The notes under the pieces: generated by a model
Seen by the model: the letters and a program-made list of their open reading frames with translations, nothing else
Told to the model about the DNA's origin: nothing
Databases searched by the model: none
Made by a program: the position numbers and the translations under genes
Part shown: piece by piece, positions 29,242 through 39,500 of the stretch
Layout of the letters: each line of letters opens with the position of its first letter
Position numbering within the stretch: position 1 is the first letter of the stretch
NCBI GenBank assembly: GCA_947453725.1
Contig: CANGHH010000011.1
Location: 62,001-126,000 of the forward strand
DNA from: Betaproteobacteria bacterium
GTDB lineage: Bacteria > Pseudomonadota > Gammaproteobacteria > Burkholderiales > Burkholderiaceae_C
Direction of reading: 5' to 3'
DNA: 64,000 nt

Positions 29242-30536
29242 GAGGTCTTCTCCGCCACCTTGAAGGCGCGCCTCAGGTCGTCGATCAGGTCGTCGGCGTC
29301 TTCCAGTCCGATGCTCAGCCGGATCGTTCCTGCCGTGATGCCGGCCGCCGCCAACGCCGCGTCGTCCATCCGGAAATGGGTGGTGCTGGCCGGGTGGATG
29401 ACCAGGCTGCGGCAGTCGCCGACATTGGCCAGGTGGCTGAAGATCTTCAGCGCCTCGATGAAGGCCCGGCCTTGTTGCCGCGAGCCCTTCAGGTCGAAGC
29501 TGAAGACGGCGCCGCAGCCGCGCGGCAGCAGGCGCTGGGCCAGCGCGTGGCTGGGGTGGCCTTCGAGTTCCGGGTAGCCGACGCCGGCGACCATCGGGTG
29601 CGCCGCCAGGCAGGCGACGACCTGGCGAGTGTTCTCGACATGGCGTGCCATGCGCAGCGGCAGCGTCTCGATGCCCTGCAGGATCAGCCAGGCGGTGTGC
29701 GGGCTCATGCAGGCGCCGAAGTCGCGCAGGCCTTCGCGACGCGCACGCAGCAGGAAGGCGCCGTCGGTGCTTTCCTCGCTGAAGACCATGCCGTGGAAGC
29801 CGGCGTAGGGCTGGTTCAGTTCGGGGAAACGATCGGCTTGGTGCCAATCGAAGCGTCCACCGTCCACGACCAGGCCGCCGATGACGGTGCCGTGGCCGCC
29901 GAGGAATTTGGTCGCCGAGTGGTAGACCAGATCGGCGCCGTGGTCGAAAGGCTTCATCAGCCAGGGCGTCGTGAAGGTGCTGTCGACGAGCAATGGCAGG
30001 CCGGCCTCGTGTGCGATCGCGCTGACCGTCGGGATGTCGAGCACGTCGAGCCCTGGGTTGCCCAGGGTTTCGCCGAACAGCAACTTGGTTTCCGGGCGGA
30101 TGGCCGCACGCCAGCCGTCGATGTCGCCCGGCTGGACGAAGGTGGTGTGGATACCGAAGCGGCGGAGCGTGTGGTGCAGCAGGTTGTGGCTGCCGCCGTA
30201 GAGCGCGCTGCTGGCGACGATGTGCGAACCGGCGCCGGCCAGCGTGGTGATGGCCAGGTGCAGCGCGGCCTGCCCGCTGGCCGTGGCCACGGCGCCGACG
30301 CCGCCTTCGAGCGCCGCGATGCGCTCTTCCAGCACCGCAGTCGTCGGGTTGCTGATGCGGCTGTAGACGTGGCCGCTGCGTTCGAGGTTGAACAGGCTGG
30401 CCGCGTGTTCGCTGTTCTCGAAGACGAAGCTGGTCGACAGCACGATGGGCACGGCGCGGGCGCCAGTGGCCGGGTCGGGTGCCGCGCCGGCGTGCAGCGC
30501 GAGGGTGTCGAAACCGGGGTCTGAATGTCCAGGCAT
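29238..30536 (-). CDS. O-acetylhomoserine sulfhydrylase-like Cys/Met metabolism PLP enzyme (copy 1)
   Basis: A 432-residue enzyme of the Cys/Met metabolism PLP family. The cofactor lysine lies in YHSATKFLGGHGT. The phosphate-binding YSRISNPTTAVLEERIAALE and the C-terminal LVIHPASTTH motif are intact. Such enzymes form homocysteine from O-acetyl- or O-succinylhomoserine and sulfide, or act as gamma-lyases. I chose ATG 30536 (MPGHSDPGFDTLALHAG) because the family begins there. A paralogue is at 56957-58240. Confidence 0.85.
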   Translation of the reverse strand: MPGHSDPGFDTLALHAGAAPDPATGARAVPIVLSTSFVFENSEHAASLFNLERSGHVYSRISNPTTAVLEERIAALEGGVGAVATASGQAALHLAITTLAGAGSHIVASSALYGGSHNLLHHTLRRFGIHTTFVQPGDIDGWRAAIRPETKLLFGETLGNPGLDVLDIPTVSAIAHEAGLPLLVDSTFTTPWLMKPFDHGADLVYHSATKFLGGHGTVIGGLVVDGGRFDWHQADRFPELNQPYAGFHGMVFSEESTDGAFLLRARREGLRDFGACMSPHTAWLILQGIETLPLRMARHVENTRQVVACLAAHPMVAGVGYPELEGHPSHALAQRLLPRGCGAVFSFDLKGSRQQGRAFIEALKIFSHLANVGDCRSLVIHPASTTHFRMDDAALAAAGITAGTIRLSIGLEDADDLIDDLRRAFKVAEKTS

Positions 30537-30577
30537 GTGCCATTGTGGGCGATAAGATGTGCGCAATTCGCTCGGCG

Positions 30578-30670
30578 CCGATCAAGCTCGCAGCCACGGA
30601 ACCGGCTCTGCCGGGCCGTAGGCGGAGCATCCCCCTCGGGGGGTAGCGAGCGCCAGCGAGCTTGGGGGGC
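30578..30670 (-). repeat. Dispersed Burkholderiales-type repeat, copy B
   Basis: Read on the minus strand it starts GCCCCCCAAGCTCGCTGGCG, passes CCCCCCGAGGGGGATGC, which can fold on itself, and ends GAGCTTGATCGGC. Copy C shares about four of five bases over the full length. It lies between the divergent MetY-like and CBS genes. On the plus strand its end provides the G-run that serves as ribosome-binding site for the CBS gene. Confidence 0.8.
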
Positions 30671-30673
30671 AAA

Positions 30674-31135
30674 ATGAAAGTGACCGACATCCTTCGCGTC
30701 AAGGGCAACACGCTGTACACGGTGCAGCCCGATCAGCTGCTGGCCGAGGCCGTGAAGACCATGGCCGAACTCGACATCGGTTCGCTGGTGGTGATGGAGC
30801 ACGGCGACCTGGTCGGCATGCTGACCTTCCGTGAAGTCATCCAGGCGGTGGTCGCCAATGGCGGCAAGGTGGGCACGCGCATCGTCCGCAACGTGATGGA
30901 CGACGCGCCGCTGACCTGCACGCCGGCCACCGAGATCGACGAAGTGCGCCGCATGATGCTGCTGCGCCACGCGCGCTACATGCCGGTGCTGGAGCGCCGC
31001 ACGCTGATGGGCGTGGTCTCCTTCTACGACGTGGCCAAGACGGTGGTCGACGCGCAGGACTTCGAGAACCGCATGCTCAAGGCCTACATCCGCGACTGGC
31101 CGGTGGAAGGCAGCGAGGCGCCGGCCGCCACCTAG
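30674..31135 (+). CDS. CBS-domain protein
   Basis: A 153-residue protein that is almost entirely a pair of CBS domains (about residues 7-65 and 75-130). It shows the typical SLVVMEHGDLVGMLTFREV and RYMPVLERRTLMGVVSF repeats. Such stand-alone pairs bind adenosine nucleotides and regulate partners. The partner is unknown. ATG 30674 follows a GGGGGG run supplied by the repeat. aroC starts nine bases after its stop. Confidence 0.85.
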   Translation: MKVTDILRVKGNTLYTVQPDQLLAEAVKTMAELDIGSLVVMEHGDLVGMLTFREVIQAVVANGGKVGTRIVRNVMDDAPLTCTPATEIDEVRRMMLLRHARYMPVLERRTLMGVVSFYDVAKTVVDAQDFENRMLKAYIRDWPVEGSEAPAAT

Positions 31136-31144
31136 AATGGCAGG

Positions 31145-32254
31145 ATGTCTGGATCCACCTTTGGCGAACTGTTCCGCGTCACCAACTTCGGCGAGAGCCA
31201 CGGCCCGGCCATCGGCTGCGTCATCGACGGCTGCCCGCCCGGCTTGGCGCTGAGCGAAGCCGACATCCAGCACGATCTCGATCGCCGGCGCCCCGGCACC
31301 AGCCGCCATGTGACGCAGCGCAATGAACCCGACGCGGTCGAAATCCTGTCGGGCGTCTACGAAGGCCTGACCACCGGCACGCCGATCTGCCTGCTGATCC
31401 GCAACACCGACCAGCGCAGCAAGGACTACGGCAACCTGCTGGACACCTTCCGCCCCGGCCACGCCGACTACACCTACTGGCGCAAGTACGGCCAGCGCGA
31501 TCCGCGCGGCGGCGGTCGCAGCAGCGCGCGCCTGACCGCGCCGATGGTCGCCGCCGGTGCGGTGGCCAAGAAGTGGCTGCTCGAACATCGCGGCACGCGC
31601 TTCACGGGCTGGATGAGTGCGCTGGGCGACATCGTCATCCCTTACGACAGTGCCGAGCACATCGCGCACAACCCCTTCTTCGCGCCCAACGCGGCCATCG
31701 TGCCGGCCCTCGAAGCGCACATGGACGCGCTGCGCAAGGCCGGCGATTCCTGCGGCGCGCGCATCGAAGTCCGCGCCAGCGGCATGCCGGCCGGCCTGGG
31801 CGAACCGCTGTTCGACAAGCTCGACGCCGACATCGCCTACGCGATGATGGGCATCAACGCCGTCAAGGGCGTCGAGATCGGCAGCGGCTTCGCCACCGTC
31901 GGCGAACGCGGCAGCAGCCACGGCGACGCGCTGACGCCGGGCGGTTTCGCCACCAACCACGCCGGTGGCGTGCTCGGCGGCATCAGCACCGGGCAGGACC
32001 TGGTGGTCAGCATCGCCATCAAGCCGACCAGCAGCATCCGCCTGCCGCGCCCCAGCATCGACCGCGCCAATGCCGCCACCACGGTGGAAACGCACGGCCG
32101 CCACGACCCCTGCGTGGGCATCCGCGCCACGCCGATCGCCGAGGCCATGCTGGCCCTGGTGGTGATGGACCACGCACTGCGCCACCGCGCGCAGTGCGGC
32201 GACGTGCAGCTGCCGGTTCCGGCCATCGCAGCGGCCTTGGGCGGCGACGAATAG
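31145..32254 (+). CDS. aroC: Chorismate synthase
   Basis: A 369-residue enzyme of the last shikimate-pathway step, converting EPSP to chorismate with reduced FMN. The signatures [33 protein letters not shown] and the [14 protein letters not shown] region are intact, and the length is typical. It probably shares a transcript with the CBS gene upstream. Confidence 0.97.
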   Translation: MSGSTFGELFRVTNFGESHGPAIGCVIDGCPPGLALSEADIQHDLDRRRPGTSRHVTQRNEPDAVEILSGVYEGLTTGTPICLLIRNTDQRSKDYGNLLDTFRPGHADYTYWRKYGQRDPRGGGRSSARLTAPMVAAGAVAKKWLLEHRGTRFTGWMSALGDIVIPYDSAEHIAHNPFFAPNAAIVPALEAHMDALRKAGDSCGARIEVRASGMPAGLGEPLFDKLDADIAYAMMGINAVKGVEIGSGFATVGERGSSHGDALTPGGFATNHAGGVLGGISTGQDLVVSIAIKPTSSIRLPRPSIDRANAATTVETHGRHDPCVGIRATPIAEAMLALVVMDHALRHRAQCGDVQLPVPAIAAALGGDE

Positions 32255-32352
32255 CGGTCGGATAGCCGACCTGTTCGGCCGGCCAGTCGGGCCAGGGCCG
32301 CTGAAGAATGGTCGCTTTCAGCCCCCGGGCCTGGCCGCCTGTCTGCACCGGC

Positions 32353-32646
32353 ATGAACGATTCCCGAACCCCCACCACCGAGGTCCGCGGCGACGCTGCA
32401 CTGGCGCGCCTGATCGCGCAGATGGGCGTGGCCGGCGTCGCGGTGATGCTGGCCAGCGTGGCGCTGGCCGTCGGCGGGCCCCGGCTCGCGTTGCCGAGCC
32501 TCTCCATCGATGCCCGCACCTGGGCCCTCGGTGCGGCCCTTTTCGGCGCCCTGCTGTTGCTGCTGCTGCAGGGGCTGGTGCTGCGACAGGGGGAGCGGCT
32601 GGTCCGTCAGCCTCAAGCCGCTGCGGGTGCGGTCGATATGGGGTGA
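32353..32646 (+). CDS. Small hypothetical two-helix membrane protein
   Basis: A 97-residue protein with two hydrophobic segments (roughly residues 18-38 and 54-78), separated by a short loop. I do not recognise a family. It ends 51 bases ahead of the diguanylate cyclase/phosphodiesterase gene on the same strand and could be cotranscribed. The start is uncertain; an upstream in-frame ATG at 32308 also exists. Confidence 0.45.
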   Translation: MNDSRTPTTEVRGDAALARLIAQMGVAGVAVMLASVALAVGGPRLALPSLSIDARTWALGAALFGALLLLLLQGLVLRQGERLVRQPQAAAGAVDMG

Positions 32647-32697
32647 GCGGCTCTGCTCCCAGGGCCTGACGGCACCTCGTCCGCAACTCAACCGCCC

Positions 32698-35211
32698 ATG
32701 TCCACCGATCCCGAAGCCACCACCGACAGCCTCGAAGCGGGTGCCCGGCGCCTGCGCATCCGGATGGTCGCAGCGCTGGCCGCCCTCGCGCTGGGCGCCT
32801 GCTGGGCGGGCTGGTCCTGGCTGCGCCTGGAAGACGAACGCCGCGCCGATACCGTCCTGCTCGAACAGGCCGCCGCCCAGCGTTCGCAGGCGGAGCAGGC
32901 CGGCCGATTGGGCCTGTGGATGGCCGCCGACCAGGCTGCGCGGGCCGACCACGCGAGGGCGCTGCAAGCGCTTGTGGCGCAGGCGCAGGCCGATGCGACC
33001 CCGTCGCGGGCGCAGCGCCTGGGGCACGCCGCTGCACGGCAGCCGGCCACCGCGGCAGCTGGCGTCGACAGGGCGTTCTGGGAGCAGACCCGCGAACGGC
33101 TGTGGTCGCGTGCCGACTTGCTGCTGCAGACTTCGCTGGACAGCCCCGAAGCCGACCTCCTGCCCGCCGCGCTGGCGCTGCAGTCCGACGTGCAGGTGGC
33201 GGCTGCCGCAGCGCTGCGCCTGTCTGCCGGCCTGCGCGGCGAAGGAGCGGCACGCCGGGCCGCGCTGCAGCGCGATGCCCAGCTGGGCCTGGTGGCGCTG
33301 CTGCTGCTGGCCCTGCTGGCGGCGGTGGTGGTGGAGGCCGCCTTGCGTTCGCTCCACCGACAGGGACTGCGCCTGCGCGGCCAGGCCAGTTCAATGCGCC
33401 GTCTGGCCCTGGTGGCCGAAAACACCAGCGCGCTGGTGCTGATCACCGATGGCGACGACCGCTTGCAGTGGGTCAATGCGGCCTTCACGCAGGTGACGGG
33501 GTGGACCCTGGCCGACGCGCTGGGCCGTCGCCCGGGCGAGCTGCTGGCGCACCCGCAGGCCGACGAGGACGTGCTGCGCGCCGTGCAGGCTGCCGTGCGC
33601 GACACCCAGGGTTTGCAGCAGGAATGGCTGCACCGCAGCCGGTCTGGCGCCGACCTGTGGCTTTCCGTCGACCTGTGCCCCTTGCACGCCGACGATGGCA
33701 CGCCAGCCGGCTTCGTCCGTGTCAGTACCCATGCCACCGCGCGGGCCCACCAGCCGACCTGCCGACAGGCCCTGTTGCAGGGCCGCTCGTCGCCGGACAC
33801 CGACGTCGGGACGCAGCCTGACCACCACGCCCCAGGCGCCCGCACAGACGCGCTGACCACGCTGCCCACCCGCGTCGTGGCCCTCGATCGCCTGCGCCAT
33901 GCGCTGGACCACCTGCGCCGCCATCCTGGCTACGGCTTCGCCGTGCTGTCGATGGACTTCGACCGCTTCAGGCCGGTCGACGAGACCCTGGGTCCCGGCG
34001 CCGGTGACGAGTTGCTGCGGCAGATCGCGCACCGTCTGACGCTGGCGGTGCGGCCCGGCGACGTGCTGGCGCGGCTGGATGCGCCGGAGTCGGTGGCCGC
34101 GCGCCTGGGCGGCGACGAATTCGCCGTCGTGCTCGATGGCATCAGCGACGAAGGCAGCGCGCAGGCGGTCGTGCAGCGCATGCTGCAGGCCTTGTCCGAA
34201 CCCTATCTGCTGGACGGCTGCATCCCGCTGCAATGCCCGGCCAGCATCGGCGTCGTGCTGTGCACCGCCGAGCTGCTGAGCGATGCCGGCCCGACCGCCG
34301 AGGAACTGCTGCGGAACGCCGACACGGCCCTGCACGAGGCCAGGCGCGCAGGCCGCGGCCGCTGGGCCCTGTTCAACCATTCCATGCACGAGCGCCTGGT
34401 GCGGGCGCTGGAGGTCGAGGCCGATCTGCGCCGCGCCCTGAAGGACGACGAGCTCTTCGTCGTCTACCAGCCGGTGGTGGACCTGTCCGACCACGCGCTG
34501 GTGGGCGTCGAGGCGCTGGTGCGCTGGCGCCACCCGCAACGTGGCCTGGTCAGCCCGGTGGCGTTCATCGGCATCGCCGAGGAATGCGGTCTGATCGACG
34601 CCATCGGCGGCCTGGTGCTGCACACCGCGTGCAGCCATTTCATGCAGTGGCAGACGCGCCTCGGTCCTGCCGCGCCGCGCCAGCTGGCGGTGAACCTGTC
34701 GCGCGCGCAGCTGGAACGCGACGGCCTGGTCGACGAGGTGCGCGAAGTCCTGCAGGCCTGCGCCATGCCGCCCGAGCAGTTGCAGCTGGAAATCACCGAA
34801 AGCCTGGCCGCCCAGGGCGAGCACGTGCAGGCCAATTTGCACCGGCTGAAGAGCCTGGGCGTGCGCCTGGCGCTGGACGACTTCGGTACCGGCTATTCCA
34901 GCCTGTCCTGCCTGCACCAGCTGCCGGTGGATACCGTCAAGGTGGACCGCAGCTTCGTGCAGCATGCCGAGACAGTGGAATACCACCGGGTGCTGATTGA
35001 GGCCACCATCCGAGTCGCCCGCACGCTGGGCATGACGACGGTGGCCGAGGGCATCGAGACGCCGGGCCAGGCCGAGCTGATGCGCACCCTGGCCTGCGAC
35101 CGTGGGCAGGGCTATCTGTTCAGCCGTCCGCTGGAAGGGGCCGACCTCGAACGCTGGGTGCTGGGCCAGTCTGCGCGCCAGTCGACCCCGATGCTGGTCG
35201 AGCCGGCCTGA
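32698..35211 (+). CDS. Membrane-bound PAS-GGDEF-EAL cyclic-di-GMP protein
   Basis: An 837-residue protein with one helix near residues 22-40 and another near 199-222 flanking an Ala-rich, mainly helical extracytoplasmic region. A PAS domain (about 240-345), a GGDEF domain and an EAL domain follow. The motifs GGDEF (residue 471 on), EALVRW (605 on) and DDFGTGYSSL are all intact, so both synthesis and breakdown of cyclic di-GMP are possible. The link between PAS and GGDEF is long and lacks the usual LTGLPNR, having LTTLPTR instead. The signal sensed is unknown. Confidence 0.9.
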   Translation: MSTDPEATTDSLEAGARRLRIRMVAALAALALGACWAGWSWLRLEDERRADTVLLEQAAAQRSQAEQAGRLGLWMAADQAARADHARALQALVAQAQADATPSRAQRLGHAAARQPATAAAGVDRAFWEQTRERLWSRADLLLQTSLDSPEADLLPAALALQSDVQVAAAAALRLSAGLRGEGAARRAALQRDAQLGLVALLLLALLAAVVVEAALRSLHRQGLRLRGQASSMRRLALVAENTSALVLITDGDDRLQWVNAAFTQVTGWTLADALGRRPGELLAHPQADEDVLRAVQAAVRDTQGLQQEWLHRSRSGADLWLSVDLCPLHADDGTPAGFVRVSTHATARAHQPTCRQALLQGRSSPDTDVGTQPDHHAPGARTDALTTLPTRVVALDRLRHALDHLRRHPGYGFAVLSMDFDRFRPVDETLGPGAGDELLRQIAHRLTLAVRPGDVLARLDAPESVAARLGGDEFAVVLDGISDEGSAQAVVQRMLQALSEPYLLDGCIPLQCPASIGVVLCTAELLSDAGPTAEELLRNADTALHEARRAGRGRWALFNHSMHERLVRALEVEADLRRALKDDELFVVYQPVVDLSDHALVGVEALVRWRHPQRGLVSPVAFIGIAEECGLIDAIGGLVLHTACSHFMQWQTRLGPAAPRQLAVNLSRAQLERDGLVDEVREVLQACAMPPEQLQLEITESLAAQGEHVQANLHRLKSLGVRLALDDFGTGYSSLSCLHQLPVDTVKVDRSFVQHAETVEYHRVLIEATIRVARTLGMTTVAEGIETPGQAELMRTLACDRGQGYLFSRPLEGADLERWVLGQSARQSTPMLVEPA

Positions 35212-35232
35212 GCGCCGCCGTCTTGCGGCGCT
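35211..35232 (+). terminator. Hairpin after the GGDEF-EAL gene, possible terminator
   Basis: AGCGCCGC and GCGGCGCT form a perfect eight-bp stem with a six-base loop, starting at the last base of the stop codon. No T-run follows, so it may act with Rho or only protect the 3' end. Confidence 0.35.
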
Positions 35233-35348
35233 GCAGTTCAGCGCCTGCGATCTGCGCTTCGTCGCAAGGCCGGGGGGCCGCCGCCGGTCCTTGAAGAAAC
35301 TTCACACGCTTGCAGCAAACCTGCTGCACGACTGGTGGGGGTTCGGGC

Positions 35349-36563
35349 ATGAAGAAGCATTGGTGGCTGGGTGGCGGTGTGGCCGTGGTGGTGCTGGCGG
35401 GTGCCGGTGTGGCGGTGGGCCTGGCGGCCTTCAAGCCCGCCGGGGCCGGCCAGGCCGCAGCCGGTCCGTCTGAAAAGGGTGCCGACAAGGGCGGCAGCAA
35501 GGGCGAAAAGCAGCCCGAGGTGGCGCTGGAATTCGTCGGCCGCGAAGTGGTGCAGCCGCTGCTGGCGCGCCTGCCCGGCGTGGTCGAGTTCTCGGGTCCG
35601 CTGGTGGCGCCCCAGACCGCCCTGGTGCGTGCCAAGGCTGCCGGCACCCTGCTGGCCCTGACGGTGGCCGAAGGCAGCCGCGTGCACGCCGGGCAGGTGC
35701 TGGGCCGCATCGAGCTGGCTGACCTGGCCAGCCGCGTGGCCGAGCGCAACGCCAACCTCGAAGCGATGCGGGCGACGCTGGTCCAGGCCGAGCGCAGCCA
35801 CGCCAGCAACGAACGACTGGCCGCCCAGCAGTTCATCTCGGGCCTGGCGCTGGAGAACTCGCGCGCCGCGCTGGACACCGCGCGCGCCAACCTGAACGCC
35901 GCGCAGGCCTCACTGGACACCACCCGTGTCAGCCTGCGCGACGGCACGCTGCTGGCGCCGATAGCCGGCATCGTGGCCAGGCGCCATGCGCTGCCGGGCG
36001 AGAAGGTCGCCATCGAGCAGCAGGTGCTGACCATCGTCGACCTGGCCACGCTGGAATTGGCCGGCAACGTCGGCACGCACGAGGTGGCGCGCATCGCGCC
36101 GGGCATGGCGGTGCAGGTGCAGGTCGAAGGCGTGACGCAGGCGGTTCCAGGCCGCGTCGCGCGCATCGCGCCGTCGGCCGAACCCGGCACGCGCAGCATT
36201 GGTGTGACGATTGCAATGGCCAATCCGAAAGAGACGCTGCGCGCCGGCCAGTACGCGCTGGCCCGCGCCACGCTGGCCGACGACGCCGACCGCCTGACGC
36301 TGCCGTCCAGCGCCGTGGGCAACACCTCGGGCCAGGACCATGTCTGGGTCATCGAGTCCGGTGTACTGGCGCGCCGCGCCGTCACCGTGGGCCGGCGCGA
36401 CGAGCGTGAAGGCCGCGTCGAGGTGCTGCAAGGCGTGACGACGGCCAGCCAGGTGCTGGCCGCGCGCTTCGACAACCTGCGCGAAGGCGCCAAGGCCCAC
36501 ATCGTGGCGGCCAAGGTGGCGCCGGTAGCGTCGGCGGCGGCGTCGATGCCGCTGGTCAAGTGA
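35349..36563 (+). CDS. RND efflux system periplasmic adaptor subunit
   Basis: A 404-residue membrane-fusion protein. One N-terminal helix (residues 8-26) is followed by a Lys/Gly-rich spacer. A lipoyl-like half with AKAAGTLLALTVAEGSRVHAG comes next, then an alpha-helical hairpin (about 130-190), a second lipoyl half and a beta-barrel region with ISLRDGTLLAPIAGIV-like sequence. It connects the inner-membrane pump to an outer-membrane channel. ATG 35349 gives the short basic MKKHWW start. The pump gene follows after 19 bases. Confidence 0.9.
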   Translation: MKKHWWLGGGVAVVVLAGAGVAVGLAAFKPAGAGQAAAGPSEKGADKGGSKGEKQPEVALEFVGREVVQPLLARLPGVVEFSGPLVAPQTALVRAKAAGTLLALTVAEGSRVHAGQVLGRIELADLASRVAERNANLEAMRATLVQAERSHASNERLAAQQFISGLALENSRAALDTARANLNAAQASLDTTRVSLRDGTLLAPIAGIVARRHALPGEKVAIEQQVLTIVDLATLELAGNVGTHEVARIAPGMAVQVQVEGVTQAVPGRVARIAPSAEPGTRSIGVTIAMANPKETLRAGQYALARATLADDADRLTLPSSAVGNTSGQDHVWVIESGVLARRAVTVGRRDEREGRVEVLQGVTTASQVLAARFDNLREGAKAHIVAAKVAPVASAAASMPLVK

Positions 36564-36582
36564 AACCGGGGGGCCATGAACC

Positions 36583-39500
36583 ATGTGGATGACCCGCATT
36601 TCCATCAACAACCCCGTCTTCGCCGTGATGGTGATGGTGGCGCTGTGCGTGCTGGGCCTGTTCAGCTACGCCAAGCTGGGCGTCGAGCAGATGCCCGACA
36701 TCACGCCCCCGGGCGCCTCGCTGGAGGTGCGCTACCCCGGCGCCAGCCCCGAAGCCGTCGAGCGCGAACTGATCAAGCCGATGGAAGAGGCGGTCAACAG
36801 CATCGCCGGCGTCAAACGCATCACTTCGCGCAGCGGCGAAGGCCTGGGCTCGATGAACATCGAGTTCGGCCTCGACACCGACATGGGCCGCGCCGTGCAA
36901 GAGGTGCGCGACCGCATCGCGGCGGTGCAGAGCGGCCTCCCGAAGGACGCCAGACCAGCGACCATCGCGCGCTGGAACACCGACAACAACCAGCCCGTCG
37001 TCAACCTGGCGCTGCTCAGCAAGACCCGAAGCGCACGCGAACTGTCGATCCTGGGCGAGCAGCAGGTGGGCAAGCGCCTGCAGCGTGTCGAAGGGGTGGC
37101 CCGCGTCGAGATCAACGGCTTGACGCAGCGTGAAGTGCGCATCGATCTCGACCCGGCGCGGCTGCGCGCCTACAACGTGACGCCGGCCGAGATCGCCACC
37201 GCGCTGCGCGAAGCGAACGCCGACCAGCCGGTGGGCCTGATCAGCGACAGCAAGCAGGACGCCTTGCTGCGCGTCGAGGGCCGGGTTCGTGACCCGCGCC
37301 AGTTCGAAAACCTGGTGGTCGCCCAGCGCGGGCCGCTCTCGCTATCGCTCGGGGACCTGGGCATGCTGGTCGAGCGCGAACGCGAACCCGACAGCCTGGC
37401 CCGCATCAACGGCCAGCAGGCCATCAACTTCAACGTCTTCAAGCAGCAGGACGCCAACATCGTGACGGCCGGCGAAGCGGTGAAGAAAGCCGCCGACGAG
37501 ATCCGCAAGCTGTTGCCGCCCGATGTCGAACTGCGGCTGATCAACGCCAACAGCGACTGGGTCAAGGGTTCGCTGGACGGCCTGCGCGGCACGCTGATCG
37601 AAGGCGCGCTGCTGACCGTGGTCATCGTGTTCCTCTTCCTCCACAGCTGGCGCAGCACCATCATCACCGGGCTGACGCTGCCGATCTCGGTGATCAGCAG
37701 CTTCATCGCGGTCTACGCCTTCGGCTTCACGCTGAACTTCATGACGATGATGGCGCTGAGCCTGTGCATCGGTCTGCTGATCGACGACGCCATCGTGGTC
37801 CGCGAGAACATCGTGCGCCACGTCGGCATGGGCAAGTCGCACCGCCGCGCGTCGCTGGAAGGCACGGCCGAAATCGGTCTGGCGGTCATGGCCACCACCT
37901 TCGCGCTGTGCGCGGTCTTCGTGCCGGTGGCCTTCATGGGCGGCATCATCGGCAAGTTCTTCTACCCCTTCGGCATCACCGTGGTGGTGGCCGTTCTGGT
38001 CAGCCTCTTCGTCAGCTTCACGCTCGACCCGATGTTGTCTTCGGTGTGGGCCGACCCGCCGTCGGCCTTCCTCCAGCAGGTGCCGGTCATCGGCCCGCTG
38101 TTGCGCGCCACCGACGCCGGCATGGACGCGCTGCATCGCGTGTACGAACGCACCATCCGCTGGATCTTCAGTGCGCGCCGCTGGCGCGTGGGAATACCGG
38201 TCTACGGCCGCGGCTTCAACGCCGTGCAGGCGCGCGATCCGACCAGCCACCGCCGCTGGCGCAGTGCCACGATCACGCCGCGCGGCGTGGTGCTGGGCAT
38301 CGGCATGGGCAGTTTCGTTGCAGCCATCGCGCTGGCCCCGCTGGTGGGCAGCGAATTCGTGCCCGAGACTGACCAGGGCTACACCCAGCTGGCGCTGCGC
38401 ATGCCGGTCGGCAGCAGCCTGGCGCGCACCGACGCCAAGGTGCGGCAGATCGAGGACATCGTGCGCACCCTGCCCGAGATCGAGAACCTGTCGACCTGGG
38501 TCGGCGGTGCCGGCCAGCGCAACCAGGCCTGGCTGAACATCGCCTTGAAGCCGCGCAAGGACCGCGAGCGCAGCCAGAAGCAGGTCGAGGAAGCGATCCG
38601 CGGCCTGATCGCCAAGGTGCCCGGTACCGACGCCAGCCTGGGCTTCAACCGGCCGATCTACGTGGCCATCCTGGGCAGCGACGCCGAGGGCCTGGCCCGG
38701 GTTGCCAATGATTTTGCCGAGAAGGTGAAGAAGATCCCGGGCGTGGTCGACGTCGAATCGTCGGTCAAGCCCGGCCTGCCGGCTTACGCCGTGCGCCTGA
38801 AACCCGGTGCCGTGCGCGAACTCGGCTTGACCGCGCCGCAACTGGCCAGCAGTCTGCGCGCCTACGTCAACGGTGAAACCGCCACCACCTGGACCACGCC
38901 CGACGGCGACCAGGTCGATGTGGTGCTGCGGCTGAACGAAGGCCAACGCCAGCGCGTCGACCAGTTGCGCACGCTGCCGGTGGCCTTCGCCAAGGACGGC
39001 ACGCCGATCGCGCTGGACAGCGTGGCCACGGTGGAAACGGTGTTCAACCCCGAGATCATCCGCCGCCAGAACCTGCAGCGCCGGGAGGCGGTGTTCGCCG
39101 GCGTCAAGGGCCGCAGTTCGGGCGACGTCGGCGACGACGTGCAGAAGCTGATCAAGGCCACCGCGCTGCCGCCCGGCTACAGCTTCGACGTCGGCGGCCA
39201 GATGCAGCAGCAGGCCGAGGCCTTCAACGGCCTGCTGGCGGCGATGGCGCTGGCGGTGATCTTCATCTACATCGTGCTGGCCAGCCAGTTCGGCAGCTTC
39301 CTGCAGCCCATCGCGATCATGGCCAGCCTGCCGCTGGCGCTGATCGGCGTGATGCTGGCGCTGCTGTGCTGGCGCAGCACGCTGAACGTCTTCAGCATGA
39401 TCGGTCTGGTGATGCTGATGGGCCTGGTGACCAAGAACGCCATCCTGCTGGTGGACTTCGCCAACCAGGCGCGCCGGGCCGGCGCCAGCGTGCCCGAGGC

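Noticed and set aside
32256..32271. Hairpin GGTCGG-ATAG-CCGACC after aroC as a terminator
   Set aside because: The stem is only six bp and no T-run follows, so a terminator call is not supported.
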